Of a stretch of DNA of 64,000 nucleotides, positions 17,511 to 26,276 are shown piece after piece. How positions within the stretch are numbered: position 1 is the first letter of the stretch; each line of letters begins with the position of its first letter. Position numbers and translations under genes: made by a program. The DNA is from Shimwellia pseudoproteus (GTDB taxonomy: Bacteria; Pseudomonadota; Gammaproteobacteria; Enterobacterales; Enterobacteriaceae): the NCBI RefSeq assembly GCF_016415625.1, contig NZ_WBXP01000014.1, positions 1 through 64,000 on the forward strand. The letters are read 5' to 3'. A model generated the notes under the pieces. The model was not told where the DNA came from and did not search any database. It saw only the letters and a program-made list of their open reading frames with translations.

Positions 17511-18959
17511 ATGCAACTCAATGATAAAACACTCTTCCGCCAGCAGGCGTTTATTGACGGACAGTGGCGCGATGCCCTGAATGGAGAGGTGATCCCGGTA
17601 ACCAACCCGGCCAATGGTGAGCAACTGGGGACGGTTCCCAAAATGGGGGCGCAAGAAACCCACGCCGCCATTGACGCTGCGAATAAAGCCCTGCCGGCCT
17701 GGCGTGCACTGACCGCCAAAGAACGCGCCAACATTCTGCGCCGCTGGTTTGATTTGATGATGGAGCACCAGGACGATTTAGCCCGGCTGATGACCCTTGA
17801 ACAGGGTAAACCGCTGGCGGAAGCCAAAGGGGAAATCAGCTATGCGGCGTCGTTTATTGAGTGGTTCGCCGAAGAAGGTAAACGTATTTACGGGGACACG
17901 ATCCCTGGTCATCAGGCTGATAAACGGCTGATTGTTATCAAACAACCTATTGGGGTGACAGCGGCCATTACACCGTGGAACTTCCCGGCGGCAATGATCA
18001 CCCGTAAAGCAGGGCCGGCACTGGCCGCCGGCTGCACCATGGTACTTAAGCCCGCCAGCCAGACCCCGTTCTCAGCCCTTGCCCTGGCGGAACTGGCGAA
18101 GCGCGCCGGGATCCCTGCCGGGGTATTTAGCGTGGTGACCGGTTCCGCCGGGGAAGTGGGCAATGCCCTGACCAGTAACCCGCTGGTGCGTAAGTTGTCC
18201 TTTACCGGCTCTACCGAGATTGGCCGCCAGCTGATGGCGCAGTGCGCCCAGGACATCAAAAAAGTCTCTCTCGAACTGGGTGGCAATGCGCCGTTTATCG
18301 TGTTTGACGATGCGGATCTCGATAAAGCGGTGGAAGGGGCGCTGGCGTCAAAATTCCGTAACGCCGGGCAGACCTGTGTGTGTGCCAACCGCCTGTACGT
18401 TCAGGACGGGGTGTACGATCAGTTTGCTGAAAAACTTCAGCAGGCGGTCAACCAGCTGAAGTTGGGGGATGGTCTGCAAAACGGCATTACCACCGGGCCG
18501 CTGATTGATGAAAAAGCCGTGGCGAAAGTGCAGGAGCATATTGAAGACGCGGTGAGCAAAGGGGCGAAGGTGATTACCGGCGGCAAACCGCATCAACTGG
18601 GGGGGAACTTCTTCCAGCCGACGATTCTGGTGAATGTCCCGGCGGATGCCAAAGTGGCCAAAGAGGAAACCTTCGGCCCGCTGGCGCCGCTGTTCCGCTT
18701 TAACGATGAAGCGGATGTGATTACCCAGGCCAATGACACCGAATTTGGCCTGGCGGCCTATTTCTATGCCTGGGATCTGAGCCGGGTATTCCGGGTGGGT
18801 GAAGCGCTGGAATACGGCATTGTCGGCATCAATACCGGCATTATTTCCAATGAGGTGGCGCCGTTTGGCGGTATTAAAGCCTCCGGCCTTGGCCGGGAAG
18901 GCTCGAAGTATGGCATCGAAGATTACCTGGAAATTAAATATATGTGCATCGGGCTGTAA
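17511..18959 (+). CDS. gabD: NADP-dependent succinate-semialdehyde dehydrogenase
   Basis: A 482-residue aldehyde dehydrogenase oxidising succinate semialdehyde to succinate (and glutarate semialdehyde to glutarate) with NADP+. The catalytic Cys289 lies in AGQTCVCANR and the general base Glu255 in VSLELGG. The PWNFP motif (155-159) is intact. The length equals E. coli GabD. It works on the product of GabT, encoded next, and its activity on glutarate semialdehyde feeds GlaH at the start of the operon. Confidence 0.97.
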   Translation: MQLNDKTLFRQQAFIDGQWRDALNGEVIPVTNPANGEQLGTVPKMGAQETHAAIDAANKALPAWRALTAKERANILRRWFDLMMEHQDDLARLMTLEQGKPLAEAKGEISYAASFIEWFAEEGKRIYGDTIPGHQADKRLIVIKQPIGVTAAITPWNFPAAMITRKAGPALAAGCTMVLKPASQTPFSALALAELAKRAGIPAGVFSVVTGSAGEVGNALTSNPLVRKLSFTGSTEIGRQLMAQCAQDIKKVSLELGGNAPFIVFDDADLDKAVEGALASKFRNAGQTCVCANRLYVQDGVYDQFAEKLQQAVNQLKLGDGLQNGITTGPLIDEKAVAKVQEHIEDAVSKGAKVITGGKPHQLGGNFFQPTILVNVPADAKVAKEETFGPLAPLFRFNDEADVITQANDTEFGLAAYFYAWDLSRVFRVGEALEYGIVGINTGIISNEVAPFGGIKASGLGREGSKYGIEDYLEIKYMCIGL

Positions 18960-19029
18960 CCGCCCCGGATGCACCGGCTGTATTCATGATTGATGGCGAG
19001 AGCGCCGGTCCGATACTGGAGAACTACCA

Positions 19030-20316
19030 ATGAGCACCAATAAAGAGCTAATGCAGCGCCGCACCAATGCCGTTCCCCGTGGGGTAGGGCAGATTCACCC
19101 CATCTTCGCCGATCGGGCGGAGAACTGCCGGGTATGGGATGTCGAGGGACGGGAATTTCTGGATTTTGCCGGGGGGATCGCGGTACTGAACACCGGGCAC
19201 CTGCATCCGAAGGTGACGGCCGCCGTCGAAGCTCAGCTGAAAAAACTGTCCCATACCTGCTTCCAGGTGCTGGCCTATGAGCCGTACCTGGAGTTGTGTG
19301 AGGCGATGAACCAGAAGGTGCCCGGGGACTTTGCCAAGAAAACCCTGCTGGTGACCACCGGTTCAGAGGCGGTAGAAAACGCGGTCAAAATTGCCCGGGC
19401 GGCGACCCGCCGCAGCGCCACCATTGCCTTTAGCGGGGCCTATCACGGCCGCACCCATTACACCTTGTCCCTGACCGGTAAAGTGAATCCGTATTCTGCC
19501 GGAATGGGGCTGATGCCGGGCCATGTCTACCGCGCGCTGTATCCCTGCCCGCTGCACGGTATCAGTGATGACGATGCCATTGCCAGCATTGAGCGCATCT
19601 TTAAAAACGATGCGGCCCCGGAAGATGTGGCCGCCATTATTATTGAGCCAGTCCAGGGAGAAGGGGGCTTTTATGCGGCATCCCCGGCCTTTATGCAGCG
19701 CCTGCGCGCCCTGTGTGACACCCACGGCATTATGCTGATTGCCGATGAAGTTCAGAGCGGGGCCGGCCGCACCGGTACCCTGTTTGCGATGGAGCAAATG
19801 GGGGTTGCCGCGGACCTGACAACCTTTGCTAAATCCATTGCTGGCGGCTTCCCGCTGGCCGGGGTAACCGGCCGGGCGGACGTGATGGATGCGGTGGTGC
19901 CGGGGGGGCTGGGCGGGACCTATGCCGGTAACCCTATTGCCTGTGCCGCTGCGCTGGCGGTGCTGGAAACCTTTGAACAGGAAAAACTGCTGGATAAAGC
20001 AAACCAACTGGGCAAAACCCTGCGCGACGGGCTGCTGGCTATTGCTGAGCGCCATCGCGAGATTGGCGACGTTCGCGGCCTGGGGGCAATGGTAGCGATT
20101 GAGCTGTTCGAAGGGGAAGACCCGACCAAACCAAACGCCAAACTGACGGCGGATATCGTGGCCCGGGCCCGCGACAAGGGGCTGATCCTGCTCTCCTGTG
20201 GGCCTTACTACAACGTGCTGCGCATCCTGGTGCCGCTGACCATTGAGCCGGATCAGATTCGTCAGGGGCTGGCGATTATCGGCCAGTGTTTTGATGAGGC
20301 GAAGCAAGCGCAGTAA
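19030..20316 (+). CDS. gabT: 4-aminobutyrate/5-aminovalerate aminotransferase
   Basis: A 428-residue class III PLP aminotransferase transferring the amino group of GABA (or 5-aminovalerate from lysine) to 2-oxoglutarate. The PLP lysine is Lys268 in TTFAKSIAGG, IADEVQSGAGRTG (237-249) is the class III signature, and SGAYHGRTHYTLSLTG (135-150) is conserved. It is two residues longer than the E. coli protein. It is separated from gabD by 70 bases. Confidence 0.97.
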   Translation: MSTNKELMQRRTNAVPRGVGQIHPIFADRAENCRVWDVEGREFLDFAGGIAVLNTGHLHPKVTAAVEAQLKKLSHTCFQVLAYEPYLELCEAMNQKVPGDFAKKTLLVTTGSEAVENAVKIARAATRRSATIAFSGAYHGRTHYTLSLTGKVNPYSAGMGLMPGHVYRALYPCPLHGISDDDAIASIERIFKNDAAPEDVAAIIIEPVQGEGGFYAASPAFMQRLRALCDTHGIMLIADEVQSGAGRTGTLFAMEQMGVAADLTTFAKSIAGGFPLAGVTGRADVMDAVVPGGLGGTYAGNPIACAAALAVLETFEQEKLLDKANQLGKTLRDGLLAIAERHREIGDVRGLGAMVAIELFEGEDPTKPNAKLTADIVARARDKGLILLSCGPYYNVLRILVPLTIEPDQIRQGLAIIGQCFDEAKQAQ

Positions 20317-20383
20317 AGGCCAGTACCGCCGTAAGTTGCTAAAGGAACAGTAGCGATGCAGTAAACATAATAACAATACGCGT

Positions 20384-20407
20384 ACCCCGGCGCGGGAAAG
20401 CCGGGGT
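20384..20407. repeat. Hairpin in the gabT-gabP gap
   Basis: ACCCCGGC (20384-20391) pairs with GCCGGGGT (20400-20407). No T-run follows. Such intercistronic stems can stabilise upstream mRNA or lower expression of the downstream permease, which would fit the 140-base gap; this is inference. Confidence 0.45.
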
Positions 20408-20456
20408 GCTCTCCCAAGTGACCAATAAAAAAACAACACTTTCGAGAGGAAACAGG

Positions 20457-21851
20457 ATGGGGCAGTCGTCACAGGCATTAGGGGGCGGGCTGAAATCACG
20501 CCACGTCACCATGTTATCTATTGCGGGCGTTATCGGCGCCAGTTTATTCGTTGGCTCCAGCGTGGCTATCGCAGAAGCCGGACCGGCGGTGTTACTGGCG
20601 TATTTGTTTGCCGGATTACTGGTGGTCATGATCATGCGTATGCTGGGTGAAATGGCGGTGGCCATCCCGGACTCCGGATCATTTTCCACCTATGCGGATA
20701 AAGCTATCGGCCCCTGGGCGGGCTATACCATTGGCTGGCTGTATTGGTGGTTCTGGGTGCTGGTGATCCCCCTGGAGGCCAATATCGCCGCGATTATTCT
20801 TCACTCCTGGGTGCCGGGGGTGCCGGTGTGGCTGTTCTCACTGGTGATTACCGTTGCGCTGACCGGCAGTAATCTGCTGAGCGTGAAAAACTACGGTGAA
20901 TTTGAGTTCTGGCTGGCGCTGTGCAAGGTTATCGCCATCCTGGCGTTTATTGCCCTGGGGGCGATGGCGATAAGCGGGGTTTATCCGCTGGCGGAGGTGA
21001 GCGGTGTTTCGCGCTTGTGGGATCACGGCGGTTTTATGCCCAATGGCTTTGGGGCGGTGTTGAGTGCGATGCTGATTACGATGTTCTCCTTTATGGGGGC
21101 GGAGATTGTCACCATCGCGGCGGCGGAGTCTGACTCGCCGGACAAGCATATTGTACGCGCCACCAATTCGGTTATCTGGCGTATTTCGATTTTTTATCTG
21201 TGCTCTATTTTTGTGGTGGTGGCGCTGATCCCGTGGAATATGCCGGGGCTGAAAAGTGTTGGTTCCTATCGTTCGGTACTGGAGCTTCTGCATATCCCCC
21301 ACGCCAAATTGATTATGGACTGCGTGATTTTGCTGTCGGTCACCAGTTGCCTGAACTCCGCCCTGTATACCGCCTCGCGGATGCTGTACTCCCTGAGCCG
21401 CCGCGGTGATGCTCCGGCGGTGATGGGTAAAGTGAACCGCAGCAAGACCCCGTATGTGGCGGTATTGCTCTCTACCGGGGCGGCGTTCTTAATGGTGGGG
21501 GTGAACTATTATGCCCCGGCAAAAGTGTTTAAATTTTTGATTGATAGCTCCGGGGCGATAGCGCTGCTGGTTTATCTGGTGATTGCGGTGTCGCAGTTGC
21601 GGATGCGTAAATTGCTGCTGGCAGAAGGCAAACCGCTTACCCTGCGGATGTGGCTATTCCCGTGGCTGACCTGGCTGGTTATCGGGTTTATCTCTGTGGT
21701 GCTGGTGGTGATGCTGTTCCGGCCTGCCCAGCAACTGGAGGTGATTTCTACCGGGTTACTGGCTATCGGGATTATCTGCACGGTGCCTATCATGGCCCGC
21801 TGGAAGAAGTGGCTGCTTTGGCAGAAGCTGCCGCTGCAAAATTCGCGCTAG
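20457..21851 (+). CDS. gabP: GABA permease
   Basis: A 464-residue inner-membrane APC-family amino acid:proton symporter for 4-aminobutyrate, with about 12 hydrophobic helices. The start MGQSSQALGGGLKSRHVTML matches E. coli GabP, and ATG 20457 has a GAGAGGA ribosome site, so I preferred it to in-frame starts from 20406. GVIGASLFVGSS (about 22-33) is the substrate-site helix 1, and EFWLALCKVIAILAF is the family's amphipathic signature. The tail is ARWKKWLLWQKLPLQNSR. Confidence 0.96.
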   Translation: MGQSSQALGGGLKSRHVTMLSIAGVIGASLFVGSSVAIAEAGPAVLLAYLFAGLLVVMIMRMLGEMAVAIPDSGSFSTYADKAIGPWAGYTIGWLYWWFWVLVIPLEANIAAIILHSWVPGVPVWLFSLVITVALTGSNLLSVKNYGEFEFWLALCKVIAILAFIALGAMAISGVYPLAEVSGVSRLWDHGGFMPNGFGAVLSAMLITMFSFMGAEIVTIAAAESDSPDKHIVRATNSVIWRISIFYLCSIFVVVALIPWNMPGLKSVGSYRSVLELLHIPHAKLIMDCVILLSVTSCLNSALYTASRMLYSLSRRGDAPAVMGKVNRSKTPYVAVLLSTGAAFLMVGVNYYAPAKVFKFLIDSSGAIALLVYLVIAVSQLRMRKLLLAEGKPLTLRMWLFPWLTWLVIGFISVVLVVMLFRPAQQLEVISTGLLAIGIICTVPIMARWKKWLLWQKLPLQNSR

Positions 21852-21921
21852 TGCGTTTTATGGTGGAGCCCGGCCCGGGGCCGGGCAGTATGCGTTTTAG
21901 CCGTTTACAGGAGTTGAGCCT

Positions 21922-22620
21922 ATGACTGACACAACCCAACCTTCGGCAACAGACGGCTATCGCTGGCTGAAAAATGACATTATCCGCGGCGTTTATCTGC
22001 CCGATGAAAAATTGCCCATGAGTGTGCTGACCTCGCGCTATGGGCTGGGGATTGGCCCCCTGCGGGAGGCGCTTTCGCAGCTGGTGGCCGAGCGGCTGGT
22101 AACGGTGATTAATCAGAAGGGGTACCGGGTGGCGCCGATGTCGCAGCAGGAGTTGCTCGATATTTTTGATGCCCGGGCCAATATGGAAGCCATGCTGGTG
22201 CGGCTGGCCATTGAGCGCGGCAACGATGAGTGGGAGGCGGAGATCCTCGCCCGTGCTCATCTGCTGAGTAAACTGGAATCCCAGCAAGACAGTGAGCAGA
22301 TGCTGGATGAATGGGATCTGCGCCATCAGGCGTTTCATACTGCCATTGTGTCAGGGTGTGGTTCGTTCTACCTGTTACAAATGCGCCAGCGGCTGTTTGA
22401 CCTTGCCTCCCGCTACCGGTTTATCTGGCTGCGGGAGACGGTCCACTCCGTTGAGATGCTGGAGGATAAGCAGCAACAGCATCAGGCCCTGCTGGCGGCG
22501 ATCCTTGAGCGGGATGCCCCCCGGGCCAGTGCGCTGATGTGCCAGCATTTGCTGACACCGATCCCGATAATCCAGCAGGCAATGGCGGCCAGCCAGAACT
22601 GGCGCAATGCCGCAGGGTGA
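21922..22620 (+). CDS. csiR: GntR/FadR-family repressor CsiR (GlaR)
   Basis: A 232-residue repressor that closes the glaH-gab operon. An N-terminal winged helix-turn-helix (about 10-75, SVLTSRYGLGIGPLREALSQL) is followed by an all-helical FCD effector domain with the metal/ligand pattern D...H...H (WDLRHQAFHTAIVSGCGS, about 133-150). In E. coli, CsiR represses the operon and is relieved by glutarate. A GC-rich stem (CCCGGCCCGGGGCCGGG, 21870-21886) lies in the short gap after gabP. Confidence 0.93.
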   Translation: MTDTTQPSATDGYRWLKNDIIRGVYLPDEKLPMSVLTSRYGLGIGPLREALSQLVAERLVTVINQKGYRVAPMSQQELLDIFDARANMEAMLVRLAIERGNDEWEAEILARAHLLSKLESQQDSEQMLDEWDLRHQAFHTAIVSGCGSFYLLQMRQRLFDLASRYRFIWLRETVHSVEMLEDKQQQHQALLAAILERDAPRASALMCQHLLTPIPIIQQAMAASQNWRNAAG

Positions 22621-22901
22621 TTAGGTGGGGCAGTGCAGGCCGATTTTGCTATATCTGCTGTAGCTTAAAATGGACGCCACAGGCCCGTGCGTAGCATAAC
22701 TCATTTTGATGGCGTTACGCTCCATACGGGAGACGGTGGGAGGCTTGACGCCCATACGCTCGGCCACCTGAGCAGAAGTCAGGCCGCTAATGTTTCACGG
22801 AGCGCTTCGGCGTCATTCTCCACCTCATATGCCGCGCGATACTCGGGGGCGCTCATAGATTCGGCGTGTATTTCTGATAACGTTCTGTAGCGCGTAGTCA
22901 T
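22621..22901 (-). pseudogene. Decayed HTH (XRE/HigA-like) antitoxin gene
   Basis: Behind a strong GGAGGAG site the minus strand starts at ATG 22901 with MTTRYRTLSEIHAESMSA, AAYEVENDAEALRETLAA, then hits TGA. In another frame immediately after, SGLTSAQVAERMGVKPPTVS and RMERNAIKMSYAT continue as a clear helix-turn-helix. A small deletion near 22780 has therefore shifted the frame. After SYAT the sequence diverges and ends at 22621, so the C-terminus is lost as well. The layout (N-terminal acidic helix, then HTH with PPTVSRME) fits antitoxins paired with HigB/RelE-type toxins. No toxin gene remains beside it. Confidence 0.7.
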
Positions 22902-23035
22902 TTAACATCTCCTCCAGCCTGCGCAACGCTAATTCTATTAGGCTAACTTAGCTCAAGGGCTAACCTTTGTCGCTTTGGTGGGCCCTTTAACACCCTTTCG
23001 TTAATCCGCGCCGTGGGCGATGGCCCATTCCTGGC

Positions 23036-24070
23036 CTATGAGGCGACGCGAACTATCATTTTGCCGAAGTTTTTACCACTCAACAGGTGCTGGAATGCCG
23101 TCACGCTGTTTTCCAGACCATCAACAATATCCTCCCGGAACTGAATCTTCCCGGCATCAAGCCAGGCGCTCATCTGGCGGTAAAACGCCGGATACTGCTC
23201 GCCGTAATCTTGCGAGATAATAAAACCCTGTACCCGCATGCGCTTTTTGAGGATCGTGCCCATCAGTAGCGGCAGGCGATCGTGCTGTACCGAACCTGTG
23301 GGGCCGTTGTACTGGCTTATCATGCCACATACCGGAATACGCGCCCGGGTATTTAGCAGCGGGAATACCGCATCGAATACCGCACCACCCACATTCTCAA
23401 AATAGACGTCGATACCGTCCGGGCAGGCGCTGTTTAGCGCCCCGGGCAGATCGTTACCCCGGTGATCGAGGCAGGCATCGAACCCGAGCACATCCGTGAC
23501 ATAACGGCACTTTTGTTCCCCGCCGGCGATGCCGACCACCCGGGCACCGCGCAATTTAGCCACCTGGCCGACAACTGACCCCACCGCCCCGGAGGCGGCG
23601 GCCACCACAACGGTCTCCCCGGCTCGGGGGGCGCCAATATCAGTCAGCCCCATATAACCCGTGAACCCCGGCATCCCCAGCAGGCCCAGAGCATGGGGCA
23701 GGTGTTTCATGGTCGGGTCCAGTTTATGGAGATCGCGCCCATCGGATAGCGCATAGTCCTGCCAGCCGGAATAGGCCAGCACCAGTTCACCGGGGCTGTA
23801 GTCGGGATGGCGTGACTGCTCAACCCGGCTGACGGTGCCACCGACGATAACGTCTCCGATATTCAGTGGCGGTGCATAAGACGGGGTGTCATCCATGCGC
23901 CCGCGCATATAGGGATCGAGGGAGAGGTATAACGTGCGCAACAGTACCTGGCCCGGGGCGGGATCATCCTGGGGCACATTTTCCAGTACGATATCGCTGG
24001 CGGTGGGCATTCCCTGGGGGCGTTTGGCCAGAATAAAGCGGCGGTTTATACGGGATGAGGTGGTCGTCAT
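23036..24070 (-). CDS. curA: NADPH-dependent MDR-family reductase (CurA-like)
   Basis: A 344-residue zinc-independent medium-chain dehydrogenase/reductase of the leukotriene B4 dehydrogenase group, reducing activated double bonds with NADPH; E. coli CurA (about 345 residues) reduces curcumin. Typical segments are LSLDPYMRGRM (about 49-59), GFTGYMGL (about 136-143), the cofactor-binding AASGAVGSVVGQVAK (about 158-172) and VYFENVGG (about 222-229). Monocistronic; 306 bases separate it from the next gene on the plus strand. Confidence 0.9.
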   Translation of the reverse strand: MTTTSSRINRRFILAKRPQGMPTASDIVLENVPQDDPAPGQVLLRTLYLSLDPYMRGRMDDTPSYAPPLNIGDVIVGGTVSRVEQSRHPDYSPGELVLAYSGWQDYALSDGRDLHKLDPTMKHLPHALGLLGMPGFTGYMGLTDIGAPRAGETVVVAAASGAVGSVVGQVAKLRGARVVGIAGGEQKCRYVTDVLGFDACLDHRGNDLPGALNSACPDGIDVYFENVGGAVFDAVFPLLNTRARIPVCGMISQYNGPTGSVQHDRLPLLMGTILKKRMRVQGFIISQDYGEQYPAFYRQMSAWLDAGKIQFREDIVDGLENSVTAFQHLLSGKNFGKMIVRVAS

Positions 24071-24376
24071 TATCTACTCCAGAACATGATAAAAGAGCGC
24101 ATCAGGCATTGAGTGTATGCACGAAATGGCAACGCTGATGGGGAATGTGTGCGGGGCTGGCGATCTGCCCGGGGTTTACGGCTGATATAGGGGGCGCAGT
24201 AAAATACAACAATATTATGATTTAATTATCAGGGATGATCGGCGTTATTGTTATTTGTGTTATTTAATGGTGGCGGTGCGCTTTTCAGTTTGACATCAAT
24301 ATATATATCGGAGACTGTTTCAGTAATATTTTTATCGCGATTATTTACCACTAATACAAATAAAGGATGTATTTGT

Positions 24377-25498
24377 ATGTTTATTTTTAATAAAAATATA
24401 TTATCAGTCATCTTTTCGGTGACGATATTTGGCCTGACGTACGGGCTGAGTGCGCCGCTTATTGCTCTGCGGCTGGATGATAACGGTTATGGTGAAATGA
24501 TAATCGGCTTAAATGCCGCTATGCAGGCGCTGGGGGTGCTGGTTATTGCCCCGTTTCTGCCGGCGCTATTTCGCCGCTTCCAGACCCTGACCCTGATGCT
24601 GGTCTCCCTGGTGGGGATAGCGCTGGTGCTGTGCTTGTTTCCCTTTACTTCGCTGCCGGTATGGTTCCTGCTGCGGTTTATTCTCGGGGTTTTCATCGAA
24701 ATTATTATGGTACTGACCGAAACCTGGCTTAATGACTCTACGGTGGAGGAGGCGCGGGGAAAAACCATGGCCCTGTATACCGCCTGCCTGTCGCTGGGGT
24801 TTGCGGCGGGGCCGGTACTGCTGGTCTGGCTGGGGACAGACAGTTTTCAGCCGTTTATGGCCGGGGGGCTTATCGCGCTGCTGGCGGCGCTTTGCCTGGC
24901 AAAAACCGGTATGGCCCGGCAAGAGAGTGACGCCGTAGCGGCCACGGGATTTGTGCGCAGTTTACAGCTTGCCCTGCTGGCCATTGTGGCAACGGCGCTG
25001 AATGCCGCCGTTGAAGTGGCGGGCATGAACTTTTTATCCCTGTATGCGCTGGCCCACGGCTGGAGTGATAACCAGGCCACGACGCTTATTTCGGTGCTGT
25101 TGCTGGGGGCGATTGTGCTGCAACTCCCCCTCGGCTGGCTGGCGGATAAAGTGGATCGCCGCAGGCTGATAACCCAGTTGGCGGTGATTTCTACCCTCGG
25201 GGCGCTGATGTGGCCGCTGATCCTGCCATACCCACTACTGGCCTACGGTGTACTGTTTCTGTGGGGCGGTTTTTTTGTCGGTATCTATACCGTTGCCATT
25301 ACCTGGGTGGGCTCGCTGTTTCGCGGTGCGGAGCTGGCGGGGATTTATGCCACCATGTCTGTGGCCTGGGGGGCGGGTGCGCTGCTGGGGCCGATACTCG
25401 GTGGTGTGGCGATGGAGATGGCGACCCACGGGCTGCCGTGGCTGGTGGCGTTGTTGTGCCTGATGTTTACGCTGCTCTCGTTACGTAAAGAGGTGTAA
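24377..25498 (+). CDS. MFS transporter (YcaD-like)
   Basis: A 373-residue major facilitator with about 11-12 hydrophobic helices. LTETWLNDSTVEEARGKTMALYT (about 114-136) is typical of the YcaD-type family, and WLADKVDRRRL is the inter-domain loop motif. I chose ATG 24377 because TAAAGGA precedes it at 24361-24367; an in-frame start at 24248 would add an unlikely AT-rich leader. The substrate is unknown. Its stop is 10 bases from the end of the convergent DUF4105-like gene. The 24071-24376 gap is AT-rich and holds nothing else I can identify. Confidence 0.85.
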   Translation: MFIFNKNILSVIFSVTIFGLTYGLSAPLIALRLDDNGYGEMIIGLNAAMQALGVLVIAPFLPALFRRFQTLTLMLVSLVGIALVLCLFPFTSLPVWFLLRFILGVFIEIIMVLTETWLNDSTVEEARGKTMALYTACLSLGFAAGPVLLVWLGTDSFQPFMAGGLIALLAALCLAKTGMARQESDAVAATGFVRSLQLALLAIVATALNAAVEVAGMNFLSLYALAHGWSDNQATTLISVLLLGAIVLQLPLGWLADKVDRRRLITQLAVISTLGALMWPLILPYPLLAYGVLFLWGGFFVGIYTVAITWVGSLFRGAELAGIYATMSVAWGAGALLGPILGGVAMEMATHGLPWLVALLCLMFTLLSLRKEV

Positions 25499-25508
25499 TC
25501 CACGCAGT

Positions 25509-26276
25509 TTATTCAGTAGGCGCGCCGCGGCGGATGTCCTGTGAAAAGCTTGGGCTGTCGATAACGCTGTGCGCCGCCATCAGGCGGCTGCGCGCCCGCA
25601 GCGTGGCAAAAGGCTGGCGGGTATCCAGCAGCCCCATCTGGTAACAATAGCGATCGGCAAAGCCGCTTAATAACAGCCGCCAGTGATATTTTATCGCCGG
25701 GGATACCGCCCGGCCGTGGCGCAAAATATTGGTGGTGCAATTATTCAATAATGTGTGATACCACTCCGGGTGGTTATTAAGCTGCTCAATGCGTAATAAA
25801 TAATCGCGCAATAATTGCTGGCTTTGCTGAGGCGTAATATTCAGGGAATATAAATAAACCCGTTCCCGGCGGATATGCAGCCGCACGCCAATTACATCCC
25901 GCTCATCTGCGACCACGTACATCAGCGGATAATTACGCCACAGGCCGCCCAGGGATGACCAGGGTTGATTATGGCGGCGCCGGGTTTCTACCGAGATAGC
26001 CAGCCACTGACCATCGCGAAAGCCAAAACTTAAAAAGGCGTGAGCCACGCAGCCCCCGCCCCAGTACGAGAGCACCAGCGCCGTGGTGGTCAACTGGGAG
26101 AGATCCCGCTGGCGCTGATACCAGGCGGGGCTCTCCTGGCCGGTGGGGCTATAGCGGAAGTCGCGAATATTGCGCAGGGTGAAGCGGTTATCATCGTGCC
26201 ACTCGACCTCTCCGGGGCGGGCGTATTCCGCGAGCCAGTCAATGGCGTCCTCCCCGGATGGGGGCTGGATGAGCAT
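25509..26276 (-). CDS. DUF4105-like (Lnb N-terminal-type) protein
   Basis: A 255-residue protein with the layout of DUF4105, a papain-like fold: VAHAFLSFGFRDGQWLAISVE (from about 77, His79) and YHTLLNNCTTNILRH (about 173-187, Cys180) are the presumed catalytic His and Cys segments. No signal peptide or membrane helix is evident, unlike many relatives. It is the last gene of a three-gene minus-strand operon; its ATG overlaps the preceding stop (TGATG), so translation is coupled. Substrate and reaction are unknown; a cysteine amidase or protease is inferred from the fold only. Confidence 0.75.
   Translation of the reverse strand: MLIQPPSGEDAIDWLAEYARPGEVEWHDDNRFTLRNIRDFRYSPTGQESPAWYQRQRDLSQLTTTALVLSYWGGGCVAHAFLSFGFRDGQWLAISVETRRRHNQPWSSLGGLWRNYPLMYVVADERDVIGVRLHIRRERVYLYSLNITPQQSQQLLRDYLLRIEQLNNHPEWYHTLLNNCTTNILRHGRAVSPAIKYHWRLLLSGFADRYCYQMGLLDTRQPFATLRARSRLMAAHSVIDSPSFSQDIRRGAPTE

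Noticed and set aside
18348-18974. Long minus-strand frame across gabD
   Set aside because: gabD on the plus strand is full-length with intact catalytic residues; the antisense frame is a by-product of GC-rich codon use. The same holds for frames at 19363-20499 and 51702-53027.
22687-22890. Plus-strand 67-codon frame
   Set aside because: It is antisense to the recognisable HTH antitoxin remnant, which explains the sequence better.
24248-24376. Upstream start for the MFS transporter
   Set aside because: The extra 43 residues are AT-rich leader with no ribosome site, and ATG 24377 has TAAAGGA at good spacing.
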